A stretch of 64,000 bases of DNA from Telopea speciosissima (taxonomy: Eukaryota > Streptophyta > Magnoliopsida > Proteales > Proteaceae). Numbering within the stretch: position 1 is the first letter of the stretch; every line of letters starts with the position of its first letter. The notes under the pieces were generated by a model. The model was given only the letters and a program-made list of their open reading frames with translations, had not been told where the DNA came from and did not search any database. The stretch lies in the NCBI RefSeq assembly GCF_018873765.1, contig NC_057923.1, positions 22,291,913 through 22,355,912 of the forward strand. Direction: 5' to 3'. Positions 10,140 to 22,138 of the stretch are shown in pieces. The translations under genes and the position numbers were made by a program.

Positions 10140-11320
10140 GATGCATGGGAGTGATTAAACTACACACTAGTATAGTAAAGATGAAAAATGTTAATGATTA
10201 ACTTATACACGAGTACAAGGAAAATCAGATAATGGATCAATCTTGTACACGAGTACAAAGGGGATCAGGATGATGGGTCAATCTGTACACGAGTACAATG
10301 GAGACTGAAAGATTCATGGGATGATCAATCTTCACACGAGTATGGTGAGGATTAGAAGAGTCAGTGATTAACTTGTACACGAGTACAAGGAGGATTAGAT
10401 GATAGGCCAATCGGTACACGAATACAACAGAGACCGAAGCTTCATGGTATGACCAAACTACATGCAAGTATAGTGAAGGTTAGAAAGTTCAACAATTAAC
10501 TTGTATGCGAGTACAAGGAGGATCAAATGATGGATCAATCTGTACATGAGTACAATAGAGATCGAAAGGTTAATGAGGTGATCAAACTATACACGAAAAT
10601 AGCAAAGATCAGAAAAGTCACAAGGTGATCAAACTAGTAAGTATAGTGGGATCGAAAAAAATCAATGAATGACCATGCTATACACAAGCATAGCAGGGTT
10701 CAATAGGGTCAAAGGTTCAATCAGTTTGTGCGGCGGTACAGCTGGGACTAGAAGATTCAAATGGGATCCTTGGTCTACACGCAAGTATAGTGAGGATCAG
10801 AAGAGTCAATGATTTGATTAAGCTGTACACGAGTATAGCAGGGATCAAAATTGCATGCGAGCGCAAGATTCATTTAGAAGGTACGGTCGAATCATACATG
10901 AGTTTGATATGATCAAAAGATCAAAGCAACAGTGATCGAAAGACCAAATGCACATGAGTGCAGAAGTGATTAAGGACTTGGTTGAACTATACATGAGTCC
11001 AATGGAACCAAATGATCAAAGATTAGGCAGTATATGAATTTTGCCATAATTGGATGAGTAGGTTGTAGACGAGTACAACAGAAATAAGAATTCAGATGAT
11101 ACATGATCAAGGCATTGGTTAGAAAAATGCAATCCTATGCGTGTGTAGCCATGATGAAAATGGAAAACCAATCCAACATGTATACCATTAGATGCCAGGT
11201 AGTGCATGGGCACTCTGATGATGTAAATCAGATAGTACATGAGTGCTGTCATAACCAGAGTATTGGAATGCTTAAAAGAAAATGCAATCTTATGCACACA
11301 GATCCATGATGTCAATGGCA
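10140..11320. repeat. Diverged tandem repeat D carrying recurrent small hairpins
   Basis: About twenty diverged units, mostly 40-65 bp apart, each carry a short palindrome with a four-base loop. Examples are CTTGTAC-ACGA-GTACAAG (near 10232 and 10372), CTATAC-type arms with GTATAG, and TGCAC-ATGA-GTGCA near 10951. Between them run 'gatcaa', 'gatcaga' and 'ggatca' words. The region lies between the pol-like part and the polypurine tract of the Tat/Ogre-like element. There is no coding evidence. Confidence 0.8.
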
Positions 11321-11339
11321 AAGAAGTCTACCATTAAAA

Positions 11340-14300
11340 CTTAGGTAGTTTGCATTATGATCCAAAATGCAACAAAAAGAGTAATTTTTTATTATTATTA
11401 TTTTTATATATATTTTTATTTTTTTATTTTTTGGCATGCAAAGAGAATCACCGTCATAATGCAAATTCTGTCAGGCAAAAGGAAAACACAATCTTATGCA
11501 AGTAATAAATTTTATACAAATATTTATGACACAAATAAAGCAATCACATACAACCATAGGTACTTACCAATATTCTCCATTTTTGTGTTGCTCAACACTT
11601 GTCCTTCACAAAAGCTTAGTGAACAATTATATGTTACAACATCACTATTAAAAAAAAACCTTGGTAAGACTCACTCAAACATTATTTTTATTTTTTTATT
11701 TTTTTATTTTTGAACCTTTACTTGTAACAGAAGCTTATTTTGAAAACTTATGGTTATTCACATTCTGATTCAGTAATGCACAATTCCACATAGGCATATT
11801 ATTCACATCCTGTTACACACTTAGGCTTGACAAACATCGAATGGGTGTGGGGTGAATTTTTGACAAAGCGAGTCAAAGGGATAATTTGGAGGAATGTGTA
11901 TGAACAAGATGGGTGGATAGGTTACTCTTCCCTTCCTTCATAGAGAGTCATGGCAGTTTATCCCAGACAGTATCATCCTTCTCCGCTTGTACGATCATTT
12001 CACCTTTTAGGCAGAAACTCTTCATGATTGGGAGTCAATCCTCATGGACAACATACCCCTTTAATTTCACATGCTCTTGCCTGGTGGGTTGCCTCAAGGA
12101 AACAAATCTTTTTCCTTATGGTCCTTTGTCCTTCTTATCTTGGATAGAGATTGCCCTAGCGACAAGTTGATTTTTCTGGACATCTTATAGGTTGAGAGGG
12201 TGAGTACAATGCTATTGGCATTTAATCCCCTAATCATTTCTTCATAAGCCATAAATCTTCATGATCTTGGTAGATGTTTTTTTTTTTTTTTTAACACCAT
12301 CAGATCGCATCAAAGAGAGAGGGATACCAGTAGGAAAGGGAAAAAGTAGAAATATGATAGATATGATGCAAGTGAGCAAAAATGAGTGGTTGTACATGGA
12401 CGAGTGGGAAACTGTATATGTGGGAGGACCGAACTTGATTATTACTTCATCAAGTTGCCTACGTACCCCAAATAGGGATCAAGTTAAACGTAGTTTAGGA
12501 CAAAGGTATTTTAATGTCGAAGCCTTGATAATTAAGTTCCATCATAGCCGAATAAGCTCGAAGCTATGGATGAGAGTCTCATCATCATTTAGCCCGGGAG
12601 GGCTTTACTAGGTTGTAATAGAGCTTAGGACTGGGTTTCAAGGCATGGCAGAGGCTCAAATGTGCCCCTAGGGTCTAATCATGACTTGACACTTCTGCTC
12701 CCAAAATTTTACCAAAAGTCTAGTAACTGAACTTGTTGGGGAACTTTTCTTTTCAATAGTGTAATCGAGAAGTTTGGCAATCTCTCTCGTGAAGACTTTA
12801 GTAATTTCAACCTTGATAATTTTGACAATATTGTTTTCAAAGGAAAAGTGGTTATTTTTGCCCCATGGTCTAAGTGCTCCCAATTATTTACAATGTCTTG
12901 AGCCAATGCATCCTCTCTCTGTTTTTTTTTTTTTAAACTCTCATCTCCTCTTTTTTTTACTCTTTTTCTTTTTTCTTTCATCTTTTTTTTTTTTTGAACT
13001 CTTGTTTCTTTTTTCTCTTATTCTTTTTTTTTAATTCTCATTTTTTCTTTTTGAGATTGGCCCAATTCTGGTTGTGGAGCCGTGGAGCTACCATATTTTT
13101 TTTTTAAAATCCTTCGAAAACGTATTGCCCTTGTGACATCTTTCTTCACCAAGGAGACTTCTTCTGGTTAGACCCTAGAAGCTAATGGGATATTTTGATG
13201 AGCAAGAGGATATATGGATAATGAGGTGTAGGTGGGCCAAAGTGAGTTTTTTTTTTTAAAAGGGAAAGGCTAAGGCACAACTGGGGGACTAGCGGATTTT
13301 ATTATCTTAGGGTTTATTTGAGATGACTAGAGGCCAAAGGGGGCCTCCTTTAACAGGCTTTATGAGATGAAATCTCCATCTAGGCTTCCGGCTCGTTGGG
13401 AGGGGATCAGATGTACGGAAAGCTTCGGATCTTTGACCATCAAGACTTTGACATTGGAAAAATGGGTAGTTTTTTTTATGTTTTTTAATTATCAGTCATG
13501 AGATCATCATGAGTTGTTATTTGGATGAAAGAGAAAAGAAAGAGAGTAGATGGATGAGAAAACATATTCATTGACGGCTAATAGAAAATACACGATGGAT
13601 GAGTTTACAGAAGGAAATTTGACTGACTGAAAAGACCTAAAGACCTAAGGGATGTAGACCCGATGATGTCTTCAGTGCGATCCTGTCTACACAAGAGTGA
13701 AGTACTGTCACTGCTTTGTCACGGGACTATGCAGTTTGTACTATATAAAAGTGCCCCTCTAACCAGAGCCCGGTGCTGGAACTATTTTCAGTCAACAAGA
13801 CTAATGCTCGTCAAGTTAATGACCGTAGTTTAACGCCTTCGGGCGACAATGTTGTCCTCAATCAGTGTCTGCCCCTGTTCCATCGGAGGAATACAGAGAA
13901 CTTTCTTCGACGATTCTACCACTTTTCTGGCTGGCAATGTAAAAGAAGTATTCCCTTTTAAAACTGATAGTAGCATCAAAAGGATTTTTCCATAAACTTG
14001 GAGGAATCTGCTCCTTAGGGACTCCGTTAATCTCACACAAATGATTCCTTATCTTCTCCCAATCATCCTTTCTGTATCCTCTATTAAAAAAATCCACCAA
14101 ATTGAATGTTGTACCAAAATGAAAAGTGCAGTGAGGTCAACGCATGATCAGATTCGCATTTGGTTCTTCTCGCGACTCCTGTATCCAATAAGGATTGTGA
14201 AGGGTATAGAGGACATTCTATTTTGCACAACTGAATAATTGCTCGAGCCATTGAGTCCGTGTCTAAAAATGAAGAAGGAATTTTATTATGTTTGACCGAG

Positions 14301-14427
14301 GGGAAACAAATTCTGAATGCAATTCATCCTGGCTCATATAGGTCAACAATTCTGGAATACGAAAGCTGAATGCTACTACTTATCTTTCGTAAAGGTACAA
14401 TAGGAAACAAATGGCTTCAGTAGAAAA
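11340..14427. other. Non-coding 3' interior of the Tat/Ogre-like element
   Basis: This stretch is AT-rich with many T runs (11390-11435, 11685-11710, 12278-12292, 12920-13040). The segment 12440-12515 contains 'caagttgcctacgtacccc' and 'gatcaagttaaacgtagttt', a degenerate version of a motif also at 17195-17250. No protein domain is recognised; a short open frame on the minus strand at 14100-13858 has no recognisable family. Confidence 0.55.
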
Positions 14428-16129
14428 CTAGTAGAGGTCTCTTATCCCGAAGATATTGAAGAAAGGATAATCTGGATAGACAGGAAGTCCTCGGAGGTCG
14501 CCATTCCCACGGTTGAGGAGAGTAATTTCATGAAACAAATCCAGGCAATCTTCACTCCTTGATTGTAAGACCTGATGCATGATTTGTTCTTGGAGATGGA
14601 AAGGCAATAGGTCAATACGAGATTGCAATCCTGCCAAAACCTCTTCTTCCTTGATCTCTTCATTGCCTTCAGACCCATTCAGCTTGGTCATATCGGTTGT
14701 TGAAGGAAGAGAGGATTCATGGACATCCTGGGCGAACATCATTGATGGAAACTTTTGACTTGTCATTACCTCTTCTGAAGGAACCGACAAAGCTTGGATC
14801 AAGGATGTGGGATCAAACCCTTCTAAATCTTCTTCGAGGGCATTGATTGTCTGATTAACAGATAGTTGTTTTGCCCCTGGCTTGAACTTTCCTGCTTCCA
14901 ATAGGTCTTGGATAGCATGCCTGAGCTCATGCATTCATTAGTGGGGTGCCCCTCTTGGGTGTGATAGTCACAATATTGATCTGGGTCATACCAAGATGGT
15001 GAAGGATCCCTGACCGGTCGTGGAGGAACCGTACCCAAAAGTTCCAGTTCCTTCAATTCAGCATATGCAAGAGACCTAGCCACACCTAAATCAATGAATT
15101 CACGTTGTCTTGAATTTGCCATATTCGCCTCCGAATTTTGGCTCTGATATTGCATTGTGTGGCTATACTGGCCATGTGCCTTTCTGAACAATTTATCTTC
15201 AACACGCTTCCCTACGGCCATTAGCTCTTCAAAAGTCTTGAGGTGTTGGTAGTAAAGGCAATCATGATATTCTCCGTACAGATTCTCCAGGATTATCTCC
15301 ACCTATTCTGCTTCAGTCGGACAATTCCACATCTTTACTGTCTTCTCTCTAAACCTCATAATGAAATTGTAGAATCCCTCAGTCGGGTCTTGCCTTAGTG
15401 TCTCCAATTCTCTCCGTGTGACGTCCACTTCAGTGTTCTACGAGTACTGCTTTGAAAGCTGTCACCACCGTTGACCAAGTCTGAGTCTGTGCCTGATCCA
15501 ATTGTGTCAACCATCACAAAGCAGGTCCAACAAGTGAGTAGAGAAAAGCCTGCCCATTTGACTTTTCGTGAGGTCCCAAGATTCAGCCACTGTAGTAAAG
15601 ATTTTGAGGTGAGCTTTAGGATCGCCTGAACCATCAAACTTATCTAATTTCCATTTGAAGTCTTTGGGTATCTTTCCTTCAAGAAAGAACACCAGGTCAT
15701 CCTCAGGCTCTTCGCCAATCATGTCCTTGACAATGATTTCAAGCTTTTTAACTTTCTCCCTCATCATACATTCCCTTTCAGTCTTGGGATACTCTTGAGG
15801 TGCGTTTTTACGGCATCTTCTTCTTCCATCACACTCCTAGTGGGTACCCTAGGCACTGTCGGGACTACCCTGTGAGTCATAGGCTGGGCATGCTCTGGCT
15901 TCCTGAAAGTAGGTATTGTGCCCCCTGGGGACATACCTTGTACTGTTTGTAAGATTTGCACCATAAGTTGCTTCATTTCTGCCATCTTAGTCTGTAATTG
16001 GCTTATTTGTCGACCCAACCGTACTTCGGGTGGATCATTGCTTAGTGAATCCATAGTGATTCTGTCTGGGAAAAGCCTGACTAAACTCTGCCGCAGGATG
16101 TTGAGTGGAGAAAGGGAAGTTTTGAACAC
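14428..16129 (-). pseudogene. Second gag-like region of the Tat/Ogre-like element
   Basis: In order on the minus strand are an N-terminal coiled segment (QISQLQTKMAEMKQLMVQIL), the conserved core (GKIPKDFKWKLDKFDGSGDP, then AHLKIF), a matrix-like middle and a zinc knuckle (CDYHTQEGHPTNEC), followed by an acidic tail (about 14934-14428). Frameshifts split it into several frames (16129-15764, 15767-15507, 15302-14823, 14934-14428). Gag packages the RNA in LTR retrotransposons. This copy lies downstream of integrase, where no gag is expected. It is clearly related to, but diverged from, the gag at 20737-19417, so it comes from a different element copy. Confidence 0.75.
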
Positions 16130-17479
16130 CTTTGAATTGGATCAGACCAATTCGGGTTAGCCTATTATCATAGCGGGCTCACGCGGGTAACATGAAGTCT
16201 TTTGATGTGAATTGTGCTTTACATAAGTCAGAGAGAATTATTTCAGGTCACAAAATTATTATTTTTTTTTGTTTTTTTTTTTAAGAACAACTTATTGTTT
16301 GTATGACTTTGTACTTAGTTACTATATTACAATGGCTTCTCTTTTCCCTAGAGGCACAAAGTTTTATTGATAATTGGTTCAAGTATATGGATACTGAAAA
16401 GGTAATTCAAACATCAAGCTGACATCACTTGTTTGCAACATGTATCTGATAGTAGAATCACTATTTTTTGAGTCAAGGCCTTGGAAGGTTTAAAATTCTT
16501 CAGCTTAATCTGTTCTGGTTTTAGAGACACCAAAGAGGGGGACCTAAACTGGTGTGAGTAGTCGCACCCTGGCATCTCTGATGACAGTCCCACTGGATTT
16601 CTTGAACATTCCTGTGTTTTCCCTTCTTGGTTGGCAGCACAGGGGTGATTCCTCCAGTCTTGACCCCGTCTGGGACTTTCTTGTCCATTATGAAGGAATC
16701 TTCCAAACTTTTTGAAAAGTTTCCCCTTCTTCATGACCGGGAGGAATGACTTTCCTCGAGGAGATGTAAGCCCAACATTGTTCAAGAGGTGGGACTATCC
16801 TGACCTTCTCAAAATGGGAGTCATGTAACTAGGGATTCCATCATTTATCCAGTTCTACCAAATTTTGACGAACTGAGATCATCCAGCAACATAGGACCAT
16901 TCGCACACATGCGGAGGGTCCATAATTATTCCCTTTCTTCCTTTGGTCCTCACATAATCCCTGCGTCAAGGATCCTGTTAGCACCCTGAACATTAACAAG
17001 TCTTTAACTACTAGCCAACCCCTGACAACCCTATGTACACTCAAAGCCAAAAGGGCAGATTTTGAAGGTCAAGTGGCGGGAGCTACAGTATTTGCAGGGG
17101 ATGCTGGTTGGTAGGATTATGGAATGGACTAACACAATGCCCCCTTTTTTTTGTTATTTTATTTTATTTTTTTTGTTGAGACTGCACTCGAATACGCCGA
17201 GTTGCCTCTGTATCCCTTGAGAGGAATCAAGTCGAACGTAGTTCAATTTAATCAGAGAATTTAAATCAAACCCGAAATCTTCCCTCTCAATGTCAGTGAG
17301 ATGCACCGTTTTGTTTGGCAATATTGCACTCGCTCTATGAGGACCGCTTCGACTAGGTCAGAATTTCCTCCTTGGATCATGTATCAGGGTCCTTTGCTTC
17401 CTTAGATTCAAATCTCCTTCTTTGATATTCCAACCCCCTTGTTGGACGCCCTAGTCATTCTTTGCTCATATGACTTTCA
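16130..17479. other. Interior stretch between integrase and second gag
   Basis: No domain is recognised. A minus-strand frame at 16785-16414 is open but lacks known motifs. At 17195-17250 the phrase 'gagttgcctctgtatccctt' plus 'aatcaagtcgaacgtagttc' matches the segment near 12440-12515, the second occurrence of a shared 3'-region motif. Confidence 0.5.
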
Positions 17480-18297
17480 TTGCCATTTCATTCAAAAGAT
17501 TGAATTCTAGACCTCATCCATTCTTCTTCCGATAGCTAATACCCGAAAGGAAGGATCCTGAATTTCCACAGGTAAAATGGCCTCTACTCCATATGTTGGA
17601 GAATACGGAGTTGCCCTAACTGAGGTCCGATTTGATGTTTGGTAGACCCATAAGGCTAGTAGGAGCTTCTCAGCCTAGTCATTGTGTGTATCTACCATCT
17701 TCTGCAATATGAATTTGTCATTTTTGTTGGTTGCCTCCACTGCTCCATTGGTATGGAGGCCTGTAGATAGTGGGCTTATGCCTTTAGCACAAAGCCCTTC
17801 TATCTTTCTTTGGAAATGCAGGCCTTGATCTGAAATACATTATTGAGGTACACCAGATCTGCAGACGATGTTTTCTCTTATGAACTTTGTTACCTCAGCG
17901 GCGGTTAGGACCACATAAAATTGAGCCTCCACCTACTTGGTGAAATAGTCGATGACGAGCTCGCGCCCATTGGAAGCCTTTGGGTTTATCTTTCCTGTCA
18001 ATTCCCCAAGATGGTCATGGGGCATACAACCGTCATTCTGACTATTTTCTTGGTGAGTATCCTTGCGATCATATGTGGTCCGTAGGTCCCTTGGTGAATT
18101 TCTTTCATGATGATCCAAGCTTGTTCCTTACTTGCGCATTGCAGTTGAATGCCATCATATACGGCAGGCTTCCTTAAATCGAGTAGCGTGCTTTTGCAGA
18201 TGCTTCTTCTTTCCTTCCGTGAAGTATTCAAGGTATTTTTTATCAGCTCATACCAGGGGCCTTTCTTTCTTAACTGGCTCTCCGTATGTTGGGCCAA
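17480..18297 (-). pseudogene. Integrase of the Tat/Ogre-like element, degenerate
   Basis: The minus strand carries an N-terminal part resembling the HHCC region (EQAWIIMKEIHQGTYGPHM), then the catalytic core. Recognisable core phrases are KINPKASNGRELVIDYFTK (about 18000-17935) and, past in-frame stops, sequences like NGAVEATNKNDKFILQKM near 17750-17700. Integrase inserts the cDNA into the genome. A stop follows FTK where KWVEA is usual, and other stops break the frame, so the enzyme is dead. RNase H, which normally precedes integrase, was not found between this region and the reverse-transcriptase remnant. Confidence 0.75.
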
Positions 18298-18479
18298 TTC
18301 CCTCTCTTTTTTATTTTGGAAGTCTCATTCATCATTTTTCCTTTTCTTTCTCAGAGGCTTGAAAATGAATCCGCACGTCGCAATTAAGCAAGTTACGAAT
18401 TTGTTCATTTATTGGAGGTGGCCTAAGAACCTTCATACTTCCTTCTCCATCATTAATGATGGCACTTCCGTGATGACTT

Positions 18480-19183
18480 TTATTTTGTCAGGATCTGCCT
18501 GCAAAATGGGCTTGTCAATATGTTGACTTGACCATCGACATATGCTTCCACTTCTTGGTGCATCCTATGGCATAGTATGGCCGTAGTTACTCCTTGACAT
18601 TTTTTTTCTTCTTCAAAAGGCATCACCTTGTAGAAAAATGTTCCCCATGGTGTGGTGAAGGTCGTCCTTTCTCGAACCTTTGGGCACATGTATGGTTATG
18701 GCCGGAGAATCCATTCATGGATGACAGAAATGAATGGCCTGTAGTGTTGTCGACCAATATGTCGATATGGAAAATCATCCCTGGGGCTGACCTTTCCATA
18801 CTTCTTAGGAACTGTAACTACATTGGACAATCACTGAGGATATTGAGTCACTTGGAGGAGTCCTGCATTCTATTGCTTGATGACTTTCTCACTGCTCCAT
18901 TCCGACCGTATCTGTATCGGCTTCTGTAAGTGGCAGGGTGAGGGTCCGGGTTTGCAGGTGGCCTATGCTGCACGATTCCTAGGTTGATGCCAGGCATGTC
19001 CTTGTAAGACCAGGCGAAGACTTTCTCGAATTCCTTGAGGAGAGAGGTCATTTGGGATACTTCATCATTATTGAGAGAAGAACCAATTTTGATCATTTGA
19101 GGGCATTGATTAGTTCCCAGATTTGTAAGATGAGTGTCCTCTTGGACGGGTTGATCTTTTCTTTGCTCCAAGTGTTCTAACAA
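18480..19183 (-). pseudogene. Reverse transcriptase remnant of the Tat/Ogre-like element
   Basis: At 19183-18848 the minus strand has the region preceding reverse transcriptase (LLKEFEKVFAWSYKDMPGI). At 18689-18480 it has a decayed middle (TTFTTPWGTFFYKVMPFEEE, then EVEAYVDGQVNILT). In related elements the second stretch reads like YKVMPFGLKNAG and Y-V-D-D-M; here the catalytic YVDD has become YVDG. The fingers region between them is short and disrupted. The enzyme is inactive. Confidence 0.75.
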
Positions 19184-19416
19184 ATTGTGATGTTAAAAGG
19201 CATAAGAAGAAGAAGAAGATGAGTAATACTCGAAATTGGTAATTTTATTCATGATAAGAGGGGGAGTACAGACAGACTCGATAGACTAGAAGTTTCCAAC
19301 CTTCTGTGGGAAAGGAAATACAAACTCAGAGACAGACTCAGACAAGACTAAGCTAGAGCTGGCCACAACTTCAGACTCATTGATATGGAAATTTTCCATC
19401 ATTTTTGCCCAATTTT

Positions 19417-20737
19417 CTATGGATCCTTGAAGAGGTTGTATGAGGAGCTATGGTGTTGTCCCTTCCTCTTCTTTGCGGTTGGCTCGATCAAAAGGGTGGG
19501 ATCTCCTTTTTTGGAATCCTCCTGCAGCGCATCCACTCCGTGAGTTGGCAAAGGATTTATAGTCATCGATTGTTGCTTAGCTTGAGGTTTGACCTTGCTA
19601 TCGTCGATCAAGTCTTGAATCGCATGCTTGAGGAATATGCACCTGTTCATGAGATGCCCCTTCTGGTCATGACAGTGACAATAAAATTTAGGCTTGTACC
19701 ATTTAGGTGGATTATTCAGATCCGCCTGCCGAGGGGGGACTAAGCCAATTATTCCTTCCTTTTTGTGCTTGATGAACAACAGTGATGGCATCATCCCTCT
19801 GAAGTTGAAGGCTCTTTTGGGAAGTTTTGGCTCCACCTGGATCACCAGAGGTGTGGTCCTTGTGGTCATTACTTGTACTTCTGCTGTCTGGCTGCTTGTT
19901 CCTGTTGCATTTGCTTCTTTTATTTTTGAGCCTTTCCTTCCAGAATAAGCTCCTACAACCTCTTGGTTTACACTTGGTGCTTGTTTTTCCTTGAAGATCT
20001 TATCTTCCATCTTTTCCCCCGTGGTCATGAGTGCATCGAAGGTCAAATTTTCAAGCAAGATTTCTACTTGTTCCTTTTTTTGTGGGATAATTCCATATCT
20101 CTGCAGCCTTCTCCCTGTATCTCTTGAAGAAATTCAAAAATTCTTCTTGGAGCAAAGTCTCTAGCTCCTTTTTAGTGATGTTCATCTCAATATTATATGA
20201 ATACTACTTTACAAAGGCCTTTACGACAGATGCCCATGATCGAGTCTGGGTATGATCCAGTTGAGCCAACCATTTTGATATGCATCCTGCTAGGGAATAC
20301 GGAAAGGCCTGTCCCCACTGATTTTTCAAAAGTCCACAAGATCTGGCAATGGTGGCGAAGATCTTGAGGTGAGCTCTAGGGTCGCTTGATCCGTCAAACT
20401 TGCCCATCTTCCACTTGAAATCTTCAGGGATTTTTCCTTCGGGGAAGAACACCAATTCTTCTTCACCTTTTTCTTTGCTCTTGTCCTTGACTGCCACCTC
20501 AAGCTCTTCAACCCTTTCTCTTATTTTCTTTTTCACCTCAGTTTCGGGGGGATCCGCAAATCGACTGTCATCTCCTTCTTTTATCGATATGGTGCTCAAA
20601 GTTTTGGGGGTCACAGAGGTAGTTCTTCTTACTTCTTGTTTTGCGGATCTAGGTGCGGACCCTCTTTTGGAAATTTCATGGACTGACTGCGCCAATTGTG
20701 CCACGAGTTGTCGCACTTCTGCCATATCTGTTTGCAA
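19417..20737 (-). pseudogene. First gag-like region of the Tat/Ogre-like element
   Basis: The minus strand holds a coiled N-terminus (MAEVRQLVAQLAQSVHEISK), an acidic/basic linker, the conserved core EGKIPEDFKWKMGKFDGSSD followed by AHLKIFATIA, and a later frame with a zinc knuckle CHCHDQKGHLMNRC. The break between 20204 and 20058 is a frameshift or stop. It sits in the expected place, downstream of the 5' LTR and primer-binding site and upstream of pol. Confidence 0.8.
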
Positions 20738-22119
20738 TCTCTATTTGGTGCTCTATGTGACTTTCAAATAGGTGATCATCCATTGGATCCATGTTGCTCT
20801 CAAGTGGGGCTTTCTTTTTTTTTTGGTATGGAATTGTGCCTCTACGAAAAAGAGAAATCCTAGTTTAGGTACTGAGAGTGAGTTTTATTTGAATAAAAAG
20901 CTTCCAAAATCAAACAATCGAGGACAAGTTTTTTTTTTCTTTTTTTATTCCCCTTTTTTTAATATTTTTTTGAATTTTTTTTTGTATTTTATCACCTTTT
21001 TTTTTTATCATTATTGTTTATTTTTTTATTTACATTTATTTATGTCATCAAATTTTTTTTTTGTTTCATTGCTATTATTATATTCTTTTTTTTTTTGTTT
21101 ATTTTGTTTGTCTCAAGTAATCAAATCTGTCATCAGAGTTTCCAGTAGAAGTTTTTTGAGATCGAACTTCAAATGCCGTCATTGTCAAAGCATTTCTTGG
21201 AAACAAGAATAAACAAACAACAGAAAGAACCTGGTTATCGGGTTCCTAATGATTATGTCTTGAATCAGTATGAGATGCCCTTATTTCGAGGGACATGTAA
21301 GGATTCTGTCATATGGGAGTGCTCCCATTTCTCTTCGAGGGACTATCGCGGGACCATGGAATTCGTTACTTTGGGTGGCATCTCGTATTGAGGCCAAATT
21401 AATCATCAAGTGACCTTAAACTCGGTCTTTCTTACAGCTAACAAGGGTTAGTCTGTGTCACACCCTAATCATATATGGTCTATTTTCCTACATGATGCAT
21501 GTAATGGGTAGGCTTAATAGGACAGCACAAGGTCACCCTTGACAGAACCAATATACCTATCGTTCGTGGTCGCGATTTGTAGGTACGTGGTTCTTTTAAT
21601 ATACCTGGAGAGTAGGTCACACAAACTCAGAGTAACCAGGCTAGTGCTTTTTTTGAGTGGCTAAAGCATCCCATAACACACTAGTGAATACCCTCGCTCA
21701 TGATCCTACACTTGTACAGTAAATATCAAGGGCTGTAGCTTCGCCGCGAATTACCCATGACTACTCATGGGGTCCAATGACTAACTACAGGGGTAAAAAG
21801 TGTTCCCATGTAATGCGTGTGTATAGGAAAGTGGTACAGGAAGCGGCTATCATCCGATCTCAGAGTACTTAGTATGACGTACCTCACCTCCCCGGGGGTA
21901 AAGGTACGACAGGGAGTACCCTTGCCGTTTGATTTCACTTCGAGCACTATGCATGATGCGGTTAGTACACACAAGGGTTAGCCACACACATATATTATTA
22001 TACTTTTATTTTTTTATTTTTTTTGGTTCTATACAAAAAAATCGGAGAGAATATTTTGGCATTTGTCGGTAGCATCTATTTTAGAAAGCTTAACCTCGAG
22101 TGGACGTTTATCCACTCAG
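20738..22119. other. 5' leader of the Tat/Ogre-like element
   Basis: About 1.4 kb lies between the primer-binding site and gag. It has T-rich runs (20932-21110) and no recognised domain. An extra 5' open frame known from true Ogre elements was not found. Confidence 0.5.
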
Positions 22120-22137
22120 TCCCCAATGAAGTCGCCA
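22120..22137 (-). other. Primer-binding site
   Basis: The minus strand reads TGGCGACTTCATTGGGGA one base after the LTR end (ACTCACA). This type of TGGCGACT..GGGGA site is used by Tat/Ogre-lineage elements for tRNA priming. The exact tRNA was not verified. Confidence 0.8.
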
Positions 22138-22138
22138 C

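Noticed and set aside
9095-11320. CRISPR-like array appearance of regularly spaced repeats
   Set aside because: Spacers are not unique, unit lengths vary and the context is a plant retrotransposon 3' region.
11357-11713. 118-codon frame rich in Phe and Tyr
   Set aside because: Produced by T-rich runs in the interior of the Tat/Ogre-like element.
20772-21212. 146-codon plus-strand frame
   Set aside because: Phe/Leu-rich translation of poly-T stretches in the element's leader, on the strand opposite to gag and pol.
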